A stretch of 64,000 nucleotides of DNA from Paguma larvata. Lineage: Eukaryota > Chordata > Mammalia > Carnivora > Viverridae. Position 1 is the first letter of the stretch. Each line of letters opens with the position of its first letter. The stretch is from NCBI GenBank assembly GCA_030068075.1, contig CM057843.1, forward strand, positions 14,030,001-14,094,000. Reading direction: 5' to 3'. A program made the position numbers and the translations under genes. Shown in pieces: positions 36,201-43,577 of the stretch. Below the pieces are notes generated by a model. The model was not told the DNA's origin, ran no database searches, and worked only from the letters and a program-made list of their open reading frames with translations.

Positions 36201-37460
36201 CCCCGCACGGCCCCGCCCCGCACGGAGGCTTCTTCAAGTCCTGGGGGGCCTCGCACCGGAGACCCTGCAAAGCAACGAGCAAACGAGCACACGGCCGGCC
36301 GCCGGGCCAATCCCCCGCACCCAGGAAGCGGGCGTTGGGGCCTGAGCCAGGCTTCCGGGGCTGCGAGTCAGGTGACCCGAGTCTTGCTCCCGTCTGGACG
36401 TCAGCAGCTGTGTTAACCTCTGGGGTTAACCTCGGGCTCCCGTTTCCCTGCCTCAAAGTGCAGGGATGATGCGCCTTGCGACACACAGAGTCTGGAGCGC
36501 AGAGAGCTTAATTCAAGCCTCCAACCCTCGGCTGATGTTTTCATCCCCTAGTCAGGCCGCACGCACGCAAAACCGTAGGTGTGGAGTAAAATACACCCAG
36601 ATCTTAGCAACGGCTGTGTCCTGGTGGTGGGATTAGACAACTTTCTTTCTTCTTTTGTCTTAATACTTTTTTAAAACATTTATTTATTTTTGAGAGACAG
36701 AGCACGGGCGGGGGAGGGGCAGACACAGACTCGGAAGCAGGCTCCGGGCTCCGAGCTGGCAGCACAGACCCCGATGCGGGACTCGAACCCAGGAACCATG
36801 AGATCAAGAGCTGAGGCGAAGTCAGGCGCTTAGCCGACTGAGCCACCCAGGCGCCCCGCATTTTATCTGAAACTTTCATGGAGCGCGTATATTGATAGTC
36901 TTTATGGTCGGAAAAAAAAAAAGGTATCTGAAGCAATTTTGCCACGGGAAATACAATGGGCAGACGGTCCCCTCTTCCCCCTGCAAGACTGCCCGCAGCG
37001 GAGGCCCCCGGACTCCAGCATGAATGAATCTCATCTGTCATCCTAGGGATTTTAGCCCAGCCTTCCCATTTGTTTCCCAAGGAGGACGCACCTGCCCCTC
37101 CTTGAGGGGGGCTGCTGAGCCCCAGTGGTCAGGCTCCACTCCCACGCCAGGCACTGTCCGGGGACAGCCAGCCTGCAGTCACCTGCTCTGGGCGGTGGCC
37201 CTTGGTGCAGCCCGGACGTAGTCGACGTGGGCAGTTTCTGGGGACGGGGCGAGCGGCTCCCGGCACAGCCCGGTCACCGCTAGACAGCAGCTGGCCCCAG
37301 CCTCACTGCCCACCCCCCCCTCACATCATCTACTTACCAGGGGTCCGGAAAGGGCAAAGAGCGTCCACGCCTCGGCCCCAAAGCCGACGGGGACCAGCTT
37401 GCGGAGGGCAGGGCAACAGCCCCCTCGGTCTGGGGGGACCGTGTCCCGAACGCCATCCAT
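17696..37460 (-). CDS. SLC47A2: SLC47A2, MATE2 proton/organic-cation antiporter (17 coding exons, complete)
   Basis: Transporter of the MATE family that exchanges protons for organic cations such as metformin and cimetidine at the kidney brush border (family knowledge). Exons in coding order: 37338-37460, 36053-36154, 35689-35757, 34913-35061, 33651-33693, 30510-30554, 30152-30249, 29702-29799, 28638-28751, 27837-27904, 26760-26868, 25778-25853, 25305-25374, 19748-19880, 19579-19673, 18793-18895, 17696-17916. All borders are GT/AG. The sum is 1,716 bases, 571 codons plus stop, against 566 in human MATE2-K. Essential MATE glutamates are seen at 269, 274, 296 and 385; Cys59 and Cys123 are present. 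The histidine that should be at 382 is Gln. Start chosen because MDGVRDT...GGCCPAL aligns with the human N terminus. The last exon matches MATE2, not MATE1. Confidence 0.96.
18793..18895 (-). CDS. SLC47A2: SLC47A2 exon 16, variable cytosolic tail (residues 465-499)
   Basis: Acceptor CTTTTAG, donor GTAACG. Low-similarity linker rich in Ala, Thr and Pro, as in other mammals. Placed by splice sites and phase: 103 bp, ending one base into Val499. Confidence 0.88.
19024..19237 (+). mobile_element. SINE in SLC47A2 intron
   Basis: Head, body and tail recognisable. TTTGGCCAA / TTCGGCCAA on the two sides suggests the target duplication. Confidence 0.88.
19579..19673 (-). CDS. SLC47A2: SLC47A2 exon 15 (residues 433-464)
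   Basis: Acceptor CCCGCAG, donor GTGAGC. Encodes the helix [20 protein letters not shown] and then the conserved [12 protein letters not shown]. 95 bp. Confidence 0.95.
19748..19880 (-). CDS. SLC47A2: SLC47A2 exon 14 (residues 389-433)
   Basis: Acceptor CTCCCAG, donor [23 protein letters not shown] is the conserved cytosolic loop, followed by a helix ending VVRMRITG. 133 bp. Confidence 0.95.
20902..21340 (+). mobile_element. Two head-to-tail SINEs, the second in the tail of the first
   Basis: First copy 20902 to about 21090, second about 21102-21320. AAGGAYGYGGAGT flanks the pair (20889-20901 and 21341-21353; C/T differences only). AACTTTTTT flanks the second copy, so it entered the first copy's tail. 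Confidence 0.85.
21548..21735 (+). mobile_element. Ancient hAT-type MER element (tentative)
   Basis: Matches from memory the common mammalian repeat with motifs like GGTTGTCACAACTGAGGGG, GCTACCAGCATCCAG and CACAACAAAGGATTAT. Exact family name not certain. Confidence 0.55.
22380..23530 (+). mobile_element. Decayed L1 ORF2 fragment, split by a SINE
   Basis: Stretches such as AAAAGCCCAGGCCCAGTCGG...GGTGAATTCTGTCC and, after the SINE, CAGGCCAATATCCTC...GGGTTTATCCCAGGAATG follow the order of L1 reverse-transcriptase coding sequence. There are many stops; not functional. Confidence 0.8.
23086..23275 (+). mobile_element. SINE inserted in L1 fragment
   Basis: GGGGCCCCTGGGTGGCTCAG head and full body; tail very short (TTTCACAAACTC). 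Confidence 0.88.
24086..24328 (+). mobile_element. SINE, first of a pair on one target site
   Basis: Full length. Bounded by AAAATGAGACTT at 24074-24085 and 24329-24340. Confidence 0.92.
24341..24543 (+). mobile_element. SINE, second of a pair on one target site
   Basis: Full length but a different, more diverged sequence from its neighbour. Bounded by AAAATGAGACTT at 24329-24340 and 24544-24555. Confidence 0.92.
24950..25188 (-). mobile_element. SINE close to SLC47A2 exon 13
   Basis: Full element ending GGCGCCCC at 25188; ACGTGTTTT occurs on both sides. Its edge is about 115 bases downstream of the exon 13 donor. Confidence 0.9.
25305..25374 (-). CDS. SLC47A2: SLC47A2 exon 13 (residues 365-388), with His-to-Gln change
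   Basis: Acceptor CCGCAG, donor GTGAGT. Codes [20 protein letters not shown]. Glu385 (MATE1 Glu389) is kept. The residue three before it, His in human MATE2-K and MATE1, is Gln382 here (codon CAG at 25325-25323). 70 bp. Confidence 0.94.
25778..25853 (-). CDS. SLC47A2: SLC47A2 exon 12 (residues 340-365)
   Basis: Acceptor TCTTCCAG, donor GTAGGT. Encodes a helix and then [12 protein letters not shown]. 76 bp, ends with GA of a Glu codon. Confidence 0.94.
25955..26340 (+). mobile_element. MER5A-like DNA transposon split by a SINE
   Basis: GTGGTTCTCAAAGTGGGGTT...CTTGTTAGAAA, then after the SINE CAGACCTACTGAATCAGAAA and GCTGGTTCTAATAGTCTAAA; both halves match MER5A in order. Confidence 0.85.
26024..26227 (+). 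mobile_element. SINE within MER5A
   Basis: GGGGCGCCTGGGGGGCTCAG head, AAAAATAAATAAACATT tail. It cleanly splits the MER5A copy. Confidence 0.92.
26760..26868 (-). CDS. SLC47A2: SLC47A2 exon 11 (residues 304-340)
   Basis: Acceptor ATCCCAG, donor GTGCGT. Translation [20 protein letters not shown] is strongly MATE-like. 109 bp. Confidence 0.95.
27837..27904 (-). CDS. SLC47A2: SLC47A2 exon 10 (residues 281-303)
   Basis: Acceptor CCCACAG, donor [26 protein letters not shown] holds Glu296, the counterpart of MATE1 Glu300. 68 bp. Confidence 0.95.
27936..27980. repeat. Short tandem repeat, about 24 bp x 2
   Basis: TAGGACAGGACGCCCCCCC occurs twice in a row, 30 to 75 bases upstream of SLC47A2 exon 10 in gene direction. 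Confidence 0.85.
28135..28262 (+). mobile_element. MIR
   Basis: GTTCGGGTCCTAGCCCTGCC and CCCATCTGTAAATGGGG are typical of the MIR core and 3' part. Confidence 0.75.
28638..28751 (-). CDS. SLC47A2: SLC47A2 exon 9 with two essential glutamates (residues 243-281)
   Basis: Acceptor TTCCTAG, donor GTACGT. The helix [12 protein letters not shown] carries Glu269 and Glu274, equivalent to Glu273 and Glu278 of MATE1, which bind the cation. 114 bp. Confidence 0.95.
29210..29415 (+). mobile_element. MIR, diverged
   Basis: GAGCAAGTTGTTTAACCTCA and AAACGGGGATTATAAGGT follow the MIR consensus order. Confidence 0.65.
29702..29799 (-). CDS. SLC47A2: SLC47A2 exon 8 (residues 210-243)
   Basis: Acceptor TTCCCCAG, donor GTGCCT. 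Contains [13 protein letters not shown], a signature loop of mammalian MATE proteins. 98 bp. Confidence 0.95.
30152..30249 (-). CDS. SLC47A2: SLC47A2 exon 7 (residues 178-210)
   Basis: Acceptor TTCTTTCAG, donor GTGAGC. Codes [20 protein letters not shown] and the helix that follows it. 98 bp, ends two bases into Arg210. Confidence 0.95.
30510..30554 (-). CDS. SLC47A2: SLC47A2 exon 6 (residues 163-177)
   Basis: 45-bp exon coding [15 protein letters not shown], flanked by acceptor ACACAG and donor GTACAG. Phase 0 both sides. Confidence 0.94.
31255..31520 (+). mobile_element. MIR, nearly complete
   Basis: GACTGCCCGGGTTCAAG, GGCCAGTTACTTAACCTCTC, AACGGGGATGCTAACG and a TTATTATTACTTT end, all in MIR order. 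Confidence 0.8.
32286..32485 (+). mobile_element. SINE, diverged
   Basis: GGGCTCCTGGGGGACTCAG head. ATTCCTTAGGTCA and ATTCTTTAGATCA on the two sides mark the insertion. Confidence 0.87.
32730..32943 (-). mobile_element. SINE
   Basis: Full element; 14-bp AAAAAAATTTTTAA flanks it (32716-32729 and 32944-32957). Confidence 0.9.
33040..33330 (+). mobile_element. Old L1 3' fragment
   Basis: GGAAACAGCCTGAATACCCA and GACCGGTTAATAAAATCATG fit the end of ancient mammalian L1 (human form: GGAAACAACCTAAATGCCCA). Confidence 0.65.
33651..33693 (-). CDS. SLC47A2: SLC47A2 exon 5 (residues 148-162)
   Basis: 43-bp exon, too short for simple ORF detection. Found by phase and by [14 protein letters not shown], the counterpart of human LTQDYVMIFIPGLP. 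Acceptor TTTTGCAG, donor GTAAGT. Confidence 0.93.
33959..34166 (+). mobile_element. SINE with 10-bp target duplication
   Basis: AAGCAAATGA at 33949-33958 and 34167-34176 flanks a full element. Confidence 0.92.
34380..34658 (+). mobile_element. SINE with a possible transduced 3' segment
   Basis: Perfect 14-bp duplication ACAAATGCAAATCC (34366-34379, 34659-34672). After the A-rich tail there are about 30 unrelated bases (34608-34637) and a second A-rich tail before the right repeat. Confidence 0.88.
34683..34709 (+). repeat. Poly-C run of 27 bases
   Basis: Uninterrupted C tract directly after a SINE target repeat, in the intron between SLC47A2 exons 4 and 5. Length is uncertain in any assembly. 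Confidence 0.9.
34913..35061 (-). CDS. SLC47A2: SLC47A2 exon 4 (residues 99-148)
   Basis: Starts [17 protein letters not shown] after acceptor TTTTGCAG; donor GTACTG at 34912. The [12 protein letters not shown] helix carries the second functionally important cysteine (Cys123). 149 bp, ends two bases into Arg148. Confidence 0.95.
35689..35757 (-). CDS. SLC47A2: SLC47A2 exon 3 (residues 76-98)
   Basis: Acceptor GGCTCCAG, donor GTAGGG. Codes for [20 protein letters not shown], the conserved second-helix motif of mammalian MATEs. 69 bp, phase 0. Confidence 0.95.
36053..36154 (-). CDS. SLC47A2: SLC47A2 exon 2 (residues 42-75)
   Basis: Acceptor CTCCAG precedes 36154; donor GTGAGT at 36052. Encodes FLFQALTFM and [11 protein letters not shown], with Cys59 equivalent to the essential cysteine of MATE1 (Cys62 in rat). 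102 bp, phase 0 both ends. Confidence 0.95.
36668..36857 (-). mobile_element. SINE in SLC47A2 intron 1
   Basis: AACATTTATTTATTTTTGAG tail side, head ending CAGGCGCCCCG; body has a small internal loss. Confidence 0.9.
37338..37460 (-). CDS. SLC47A2: SLC47A2 exon 1 (residues 1-41)
   Basis: ATG at 37460-37458 has G at -3 and G at +4. Translation begins [20 protein letters not shown] and enters TM1 at [10 protein letters not shown]; donor GTAAGT follows at 37337. An upstream in-frame Met (37532) lacks family similarity, so it was not used. Confidence 0.92.
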
Positions 37461-38348
37461 TCCGAGACTGGGCTGCCGGCCACCCTGCGTGCCTGAGCGC
37501 TCCTGCCGCCAGCCTTGGCCAGCCAAGCCCATGTCACTTTGCAGCCTGGCTAATGAGTAAGGGACTGGAGGAGGGGCCGCTGCGGCAGCCTATCAGACAG
37601 GCCCAGCATCTCTGGATTCTGTCACCGGAGAGGGGACAGACAGAGCTCTGGGCACCTGGGAGTCACCCAGGCTGGTGTCTGTGGGTGCCTTGTGTCCGCG
37701 GTCCCAGGGCTGTCCGCGGCAAAGCCCCAGGAGGAAAGGGGTTGGGGCCGCGTGGGGGCGCGCAGGGCCTGGGGGTGAGGGCAGAACCGCCTGGAGGGGC
37801 TGCGTTGAAGCGTGATGGTGCCGTGCTGACTCCCATTTCACAGATGGAACAATGGAGACTCAGAGAGGCAGGCGGCAGAGCCTGGATTCTGTCCGGGTGG
37901 GCAGCATCCAGAGCCCTGCCCTGGGAGTGGTATGGTGGGAGGGGGCAGTGGCCTGGAGCCAGGAGCCAGGATCCCCGGGGTGGGACCCCCGGCCCTGCCT
38001 CTGCCCGCAGCATCCCCGAGAAACAGGGTGACCCCACTTGGGCAAACGGCTCACCCCTCTCGCCTTCCAGTTTTTCCAGTGACGCCGTCGCTGGGCACCC
38101 CACCAGGTTCCTCTCTGGCCTGCCCGGTTCGCCTTCTTTCTCTTCCACGCAGGGGTGGCCTACGACCCACCGAGGACAGGCAGGGCCGACCAGACCGTGG
38201 GAGGCTCTAACTACACCTTACTTGGCCCAGTCCTGGGCCAGGCTTCTGGGGATGTGTGAACCGCACGGAGGGAGTTGGGGGGGGGAGGGAGCAACAGACC
38301 CCCCCCCCCCACCGAAGGAGAGGAGTGAGGATGAAAACAAACCAAAGA

Positions 38349-38570
38349 GGGGCGTCTGGGCGGCTCAGTCGGTTAAGCGTCCGACTTTGGCTCAGGTCAT
38401 GATCTCGCGGTCTGTGAGTTCGAGCCCCGCGTCGGGCTCTGTGCTGACAGCTCAGCCTGGAGCCTGCTTCCGATTCTGTGTCTCCCTCTCTCTCTCTCTG
38501 ACCCACCCTGACTCACTCTCTGTCTCTCTATCAAAAATAAACAAACATTTAAAAAAAAAAAAAAGAAAAG
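38349..38570 (+). mobile_element. SINE upstream of SLC47A2
   Basis: GGGGCGTCTGGGCGGCTCAG head, long A tail (38551-38570). Confidence 0.9.
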
Positions 38571-41500
38571 AAAGCAAAGACGTGCACTGCACCCCGTGCC
38601 GCACGCGCCCCGCGCACTCGCTGCCCCCCCCACCCCCCACCCCTGCACGCACAGACCTCGTCTCTTGCAGAGTCCCGAGCGCTCCCCTGGCTCGGGCTCC
38701 TGTGCCAGCTGGGTGATGGGTGTTCCTCCTGCCGTTCCTTCGAGCTCCTAGCGCTAATTTCTACAACCTGCACGCTAAGCGGTAAAATCAGCTGCCGCGG
38801 ACAAAGGGGAAAGAGAAGACGTGTTGTTACCATTGTCATTACTAGGAGATGACCCCAAAAAAGGCCGGGCGACGGGTACAAGCTACGACTCACTGGTTAC
38901 AAGCTCATTGCCAGGATTTGTGACGTCGCTACTCCTGATGCCTTTTCCGGTTCTCCTCGCCTTTGGCCCGTTCTTGGCTGGTTTGGCTTCCTCTTCTGAG
39001 ACGGTGGCCAAATACCTTCCTTCAGGGCCCCTGGGCCTCAGGGGTCTCTGTTATGTGACACCTGCTGTCCCCAGACAGGAGGCCATGTGGCAGGAGCAGC
39101 GACCCCGCCAGCCCAGGCCCACTGCCTTCCTCCCGCAGCGGTGGAGTGACTTCTGTGGTCAGAATCCACGTTTTGCGGGCGTCCCCAGCGATGGGGGCGG
39201 GTAGGGGCCCTCTGTGAACCTCTGTGAATCTGAATCCAAGGTCTGGTTTAGTGAAGGCAAAGCCCACCCCACCCCCGTCAGGATGGAAGGTATTTGACGC
39301 AAATGGCCTGCTTCCAGCAGCTTCCGACTGCTGCCGGTCAGGCTTTACCATGCTGACCAGTGGGGCACCAAGCAGTGGGTGGGTGTCCTGGACAGAGGGA
39401 GGGGGCGTTAGGAACAAGGCATTAGGGGCCCCATGGCATTTCGGGGACACTGCCTCAGGCCCAGGGGCATGGTGGGAACTACCTCCTCCAGGTGGGGAGT
39501 CCTCCCAGTGCTCCCGCATGACGGTGCTTCCAGACTTTTCAAAGGACCCCCTGCATCCCACGTCCCCGGGCCCCCCCAGTCCCCTGCTTCCAAGGGACTA
39601 TAAATTCTGCCGCATTTCGGTTCAGCCCCTGCAGACTCAGCCTCCCAGTCTGGTTTTCTGGGACTCCAGTCACGGCAGCTGACATGGAATGCCATCCTGC
39701 GGGCAGGTGAGAGCTCAGGGGTGTCGGCTCTCACCCCCCAAGTTGTCCGGCACCACGGGGAGCAGCGTGCCACCCTCCTGTCCGACATCCGCCGCGGCCT
39801 CAGATGGTACACACCACATCATTCGGCTCTTGGGATCGCGTCCATGAATCCCCGTGACCTTGGGAGCCTGTCACTTCGCAGGTGACCTTCCTCCGCCCAC
39901 GGGGGCCCAGTGACCTACAATGTCCTCCCTTGTGCCAGTTTCGGTGTCCGTCACAGTTCTTTGGTGGAAATGGGAGGAACCGGCTTGAGGTAATGCCGGA
40001 AGAGCCGGGAAGTGGGGGAGGGGAGACGGGGAAGGCGGAGGGAGTAATTATTGGCAGGTGATCATTAGCCGAAGAAAGCTGAGCCACCAAGCCTCGAAAA
40101 CAGGAGAATCCGGGCGACTTTGGACTCAGGGCTTTTAAGGCCAAGTGCTGAGATGACTCAGCTCCAAACACCTGCAGCCCCAGAGGCCAATTTCTGGGAG
40201 ACAGGAGCAAGAGCCAGCCAGGGCTGGGAAGGCAAGAGGAGGGGGCGGGAAGGGGTGAGCTGTGGCCACCTGGAGTGGGGAGGGGGTTCCCCCCAAAGAT
40301 GGGATACTGTACAGACAAATCACCCGCGCGTCCCGCATAGTAAGTGACCCTCACAGTTACGGTCTTAAATCGGCCACCGTTCCTGTCACCAGTCTAAGCT
40401 GCTGGGATGAGCCTGCCGTCGGTGGCCCACTCCACTGAGGCTGTCACACCACCCACTTGCGTCTTCCTTCACAGGGCCTCCCTGGGCAGCTTGGGGGTTC
40501 TCACCACACGGGGCTGGCTTGAGGAGAGAACATTCCAGAAGTGCATGGAGGAAAGTGTGTTCATGTCGAGACACAGCCGGGGAAGTTACACAGGTCCCTT
40601 CCGCCTGTTGGCCACAGCTAATCACAGGGCTTCTGCTTCCTGATGGGAACAGTGGCAGACCACCTGCCGCCTCTGTGACCCTCTAGAGGCACACTCGCAC
40701 CCCTCCCCCCTCCCCAGCTCCCCTCTCTGCTCCTTCTGTCTCCTCTCCCCTGTCCAGCCCATTCCCCGACACCCCCGTGAGCAATGGTGGGACAGATTAA
40801 GTCACCTGCACACAGTGGTGAGGGGGGCTCAGGCTTGCCCACGACTCCCATGGGGAGGAAGGACCTAAACTCACAAAGTCCTGGGAACGGAAGGAGGGGG
40901 GTGAGGGGGAAGGGGAAGGGAGGGCCATTGGAAGACCCCTCAACGCACCCTGCAGTGAAGGAGGCTCTCGGCCAAGGAGGGGGAGCCTGAAGCTGGTTTT
41001 CTTGCGACACCGTCTTGCTCACAGGAAGGGCTCAGCTCAGAGCCACGGGGTAAGGAGATGCATCTGGAACTGGACCAGAAGCCACTGACCTAGACAACTC
41101 ACGTGACCCAGAACACTCAGGGCGGGGGGCCTCAGGCTTCCCCCACCTGTCGGAGGCCAACAGCACCAAATGGCACCACAGAGCAATTCGGATGACCAGT
41201 CAGTCCCACTGGGGGCGGGCCCGGTCCCTGGGCCTGCCGTCAGGTAACTGATCGGCCAGGGGTGGTCCCGCCAGATACCGCGGAGACTGGGGCCTCTGTT
41301 AACCTTTCTTCCCTTGGTTACACTTTACCAGCCCCGCACCCCCCGGGCTGGGAAGCCAGTTTCTCTCTCTGACCCCTTCTCACTGCCCCGTGACTGAAGA
41401 ATTCCCGGTCATCCACTGGGAGACTGGGGACTCTGGCCTTCTGGTGCCTTGGCTCCACACACGTCTTCAGAACAAAGGACAGCTGGGAAGGATAAGGCCA

Positions 41501-41693
41501 GCCTCCTGTCCTGTCCTGTGACCAACATCTGCCTGACCAAAACGCCTGAGGTCACCCCGGCACACCCAAGGCAGTTGCCTCCTTCTCTCTCTGCCTCCAC
41601 TCAGCCCCTCTTCCCTCCATGCCTCACCCCTTCCGTCTTTCCGTCTTTCCCCCCTCTCTCCTCCCACAAGGCTTCACGGGGCACCTCCCCCAC
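38571..41693. other. Intergenic, no gene recognised
   Basis: About 3.1 kb of GC-rich unique-looking DNA with open frames that lack family similarity and splice structure. No young repeat noticed. It could contain regulatory DNA for SLC47A2, but nothing specific is visible. Confidence 0.6.
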
Positions 41694-41705
41694 AGAAACG
41701 CCTAG

Positions 41706-41954
41706 GGGCGCCTGGGTGGCTCGGTTGGTTAAGCCTCCGACTTTAGCTTCAGCTCAGGTCATGATCTCACAACCTGTGAGTTCGAGACCCACGTCGGGCT
41801 CTGTGCTGACGGCTCATCAGAGCCTAGAGCCTGCTTCAGATTCTGTATCTCCCTCTTTCTCTGCCCTCCTGCTGCTCACCCTCTGTCTCTATATCTCTTA
41901 AGAATAAATAAACGTTAAAAAAATTTTAAAAAAATCTTTAAAAAAAAAAGAAAA
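41706..41954 (+). mobile_element. SINE
   Basis: AGAAACGCCTAG / AGAAACACCTAG target repeats at 41694-41705 and 41955-41966; full element with long A-rich tail. Confidence 0.92.
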
Positions 41955-42109
41955 AGAAACACCTAGAGCCCAGTCCTGACAGATAAGGGAAAGGGTCAGA
42001 GCCAGCTGTCAAAGCCTCAGCAGGGCCAGCGAGGCCCCTACATGGGCCCTGCCAAGGGCAAGGCTCCTTGAGGCCCAAAGACGGCGGGGGCTTTTGCGAC
42101 TGGGAAGAA

Positions 42110-42575
42110 GTCTGTAGGAATAAAACGTCATTCAGCACTAGACAGAAATGAGCTCCCATTGCTAGGTGAAAGAAGCCAATCTGGAAAAGCAGACTACTGT
42201 AGGATTCCAACTACAGGACATTCTGGAAAAAAGGCAAAACTATGGAGACAGTAGACGGATCCGTGGTTGCCAGGGCTTCGGGGAGAGGCAGGAATGAACG
42301 GCAGGGAAGGGGGATTTTTAGGGCAGTGAAACTCTTCAGTATGAGACTAGAGCCGCGAATCCACGTTCTTATATCTTTGTCCAAACCCCCAGCACGCACG
42401 GCATCGAGCGAACCCTAATGTAAGTTACGGACTTTAATTGGTTCCTCGGTTATAATAAATGCACTGTGCTCTGGCAAGGTGTTAGTAGGGGACCCTGGGG
42501 GAGAGGGAGAGTGGAACTCTCCACACGGTCTGTACAATTTTTATAGGAATCTAAAAGTGTTGTAAAAAATAAAGT
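42110..42575 (+). mobile_element. Old L1 3' end
   Basis: GTGGTTGCCAGGGCTTCGGG, CGAACCCTAATGTAAGTTAC and TGTAAAAAATAAAGTCTATC are the last part of ancient L1 3' UTRs. Confidence 0.8.
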
Positions 42576-42581
42576 CTATCG

Positions 42582-42800
42582 TGGGCACCTGGGTGGCTCA
42601 GTTGGTTGGGCGACCAACTTCGGCTCAGGTCACGATCTCGTGGTTCATGGGTTCGAGGCCCGCGTCGGGCTCTGTGCTGATGGCTCAGAACCTGGAGACT
42701 GCTTCCAATTCTGTGTCTCCCCCTCTCTCTCTGCCCCTCTCCTGCTCCCACTCTGTCTCTCTCTCTCTCTGAAAAATAAATAAAAATTTTAAAATAAAAG
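42582..42800 (+). mobile_element. SINE at the end of an old L1
   Basis: GGGCACCTGGGTGGCTCAG head, inserted just after the L1 AATAAAGTCTATC end. Confidence 0.9.
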
Positions 42801-42826
42801 AAAATTATATTAAAAACAGTAGACAA

Positions 42827-43007
42827 GGGGCGCCTGGGCGGCTCAGTCATTTAAACATCCCATTCTTGATTTCAGCTCAGGTCACAATCTTGTGGTCGTG
42901 GGATCGAGCCCCGTGTCGGGCTCTGTGTTGAGCGTGGAGCCTGCTTGGGGTTCTCTCCCTCCCTCTCTGCCCCTCTCCCCCGCTTGTGCACTCTCTCTCT
43001 CAAAAAA

Positions 43008-43046
<39 letters not shown>

Positions 43047-43075
43047 AGATTTAAAACATAAACGAAATAATAACA
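42827..43075 (+). mobile_element. SINE with (AAAT)n tail
   Basis: Complete body; tail expanded to about eleven AAAT units (43003-43047). Confidence 0.9.
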
Positions 43076-43159
43076 AGGGGTAGTATTTACTGAGATTTCT
43101 AAGGAAAATGCCCTCCCCCCTTGTGCCTTTGGTTTAAGAACCCATTGGTGGCGCCATTC

Positions 43160-43372
43160 ACAGCCACCAAAAAGCGAAGACGGCTTGAGCGTGCCTCGGC
43201 TGATAAAAGGAGGAAGCAGGAGAGATCTGGCCAACAATGGAATTTTATTCCGCCCTAAAAATGCACGGATGACAGACACCTGTTAGAATGCGGACGAGCC
43301 TTGAAAACATGTCAAGTGAGAGAAGTCAGTCACAAAAGACCAAATAGCACACGGTTCCACTTAGATGAAATA
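43160..43372 (+). mobile_element. Old L1 3' fragment
   Basis: CAACAATGGAATTTTATTCC and GACGAGCCTTGAAAACATGT ... CAAGTGAGAGAAGTCAGTCA follow the L1 3' UTR order. Ends abruptly at the chimeric SINE. Confidence 0.7.
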
Positions 43373-43577
43373 TCCGGCTCTGGGCCGACACCTCGGAGCC
43401 TGCTTCCGATTCTGGGTCTCCCCCTCTCTCTCTGCCCCTCCCCTGCTCCCGCTCTGTCTCTCTCTGTGTCCCAATAATAAATAAGCAGGCTCTGGGCTGC
43501 CAGCGCGAACCGTGAGATCGTGACCTGAGCCGAAATCCAGAGTGGGCCGCTTAACGGACTGAGCCGCCCAGGTGCCC
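43373..43577. mobile_element. Inverted SINE chimera
   Basis: 43373-43483 is the 3' half of a plus-strand SINE (GAGCCTGCTTCCGATTCTGG to AATAATAAATAAG). 43484-43577 is the head of a minus-strand SINE (CCGTGAGATCGTGACCTGAG to GGTGCCCC). No gap separates them. Confidence 0.8.

Noticed and set aside
17696..37460. SLC47A2 as a pseudogene because of the His-to-Gln change
   Set aside because: All 17 exons are in frame, splice sites are canonical, and the other key residues are kept.
37530..37532. Upstream in-frame ATG for SLC47A2
   Set aside because: It would add 24 residues without similarity. The human protein starts at the equivalent of 37460.
37202..38716. Longest open frame of the window, 504 codons, plus strand
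   Set aside because: It runs antisense over SLC47A2 exon 1 and through a SINE, has low-complexity Gly/Pro/Arg composition, and resembles no family. High GC makes such frames common.
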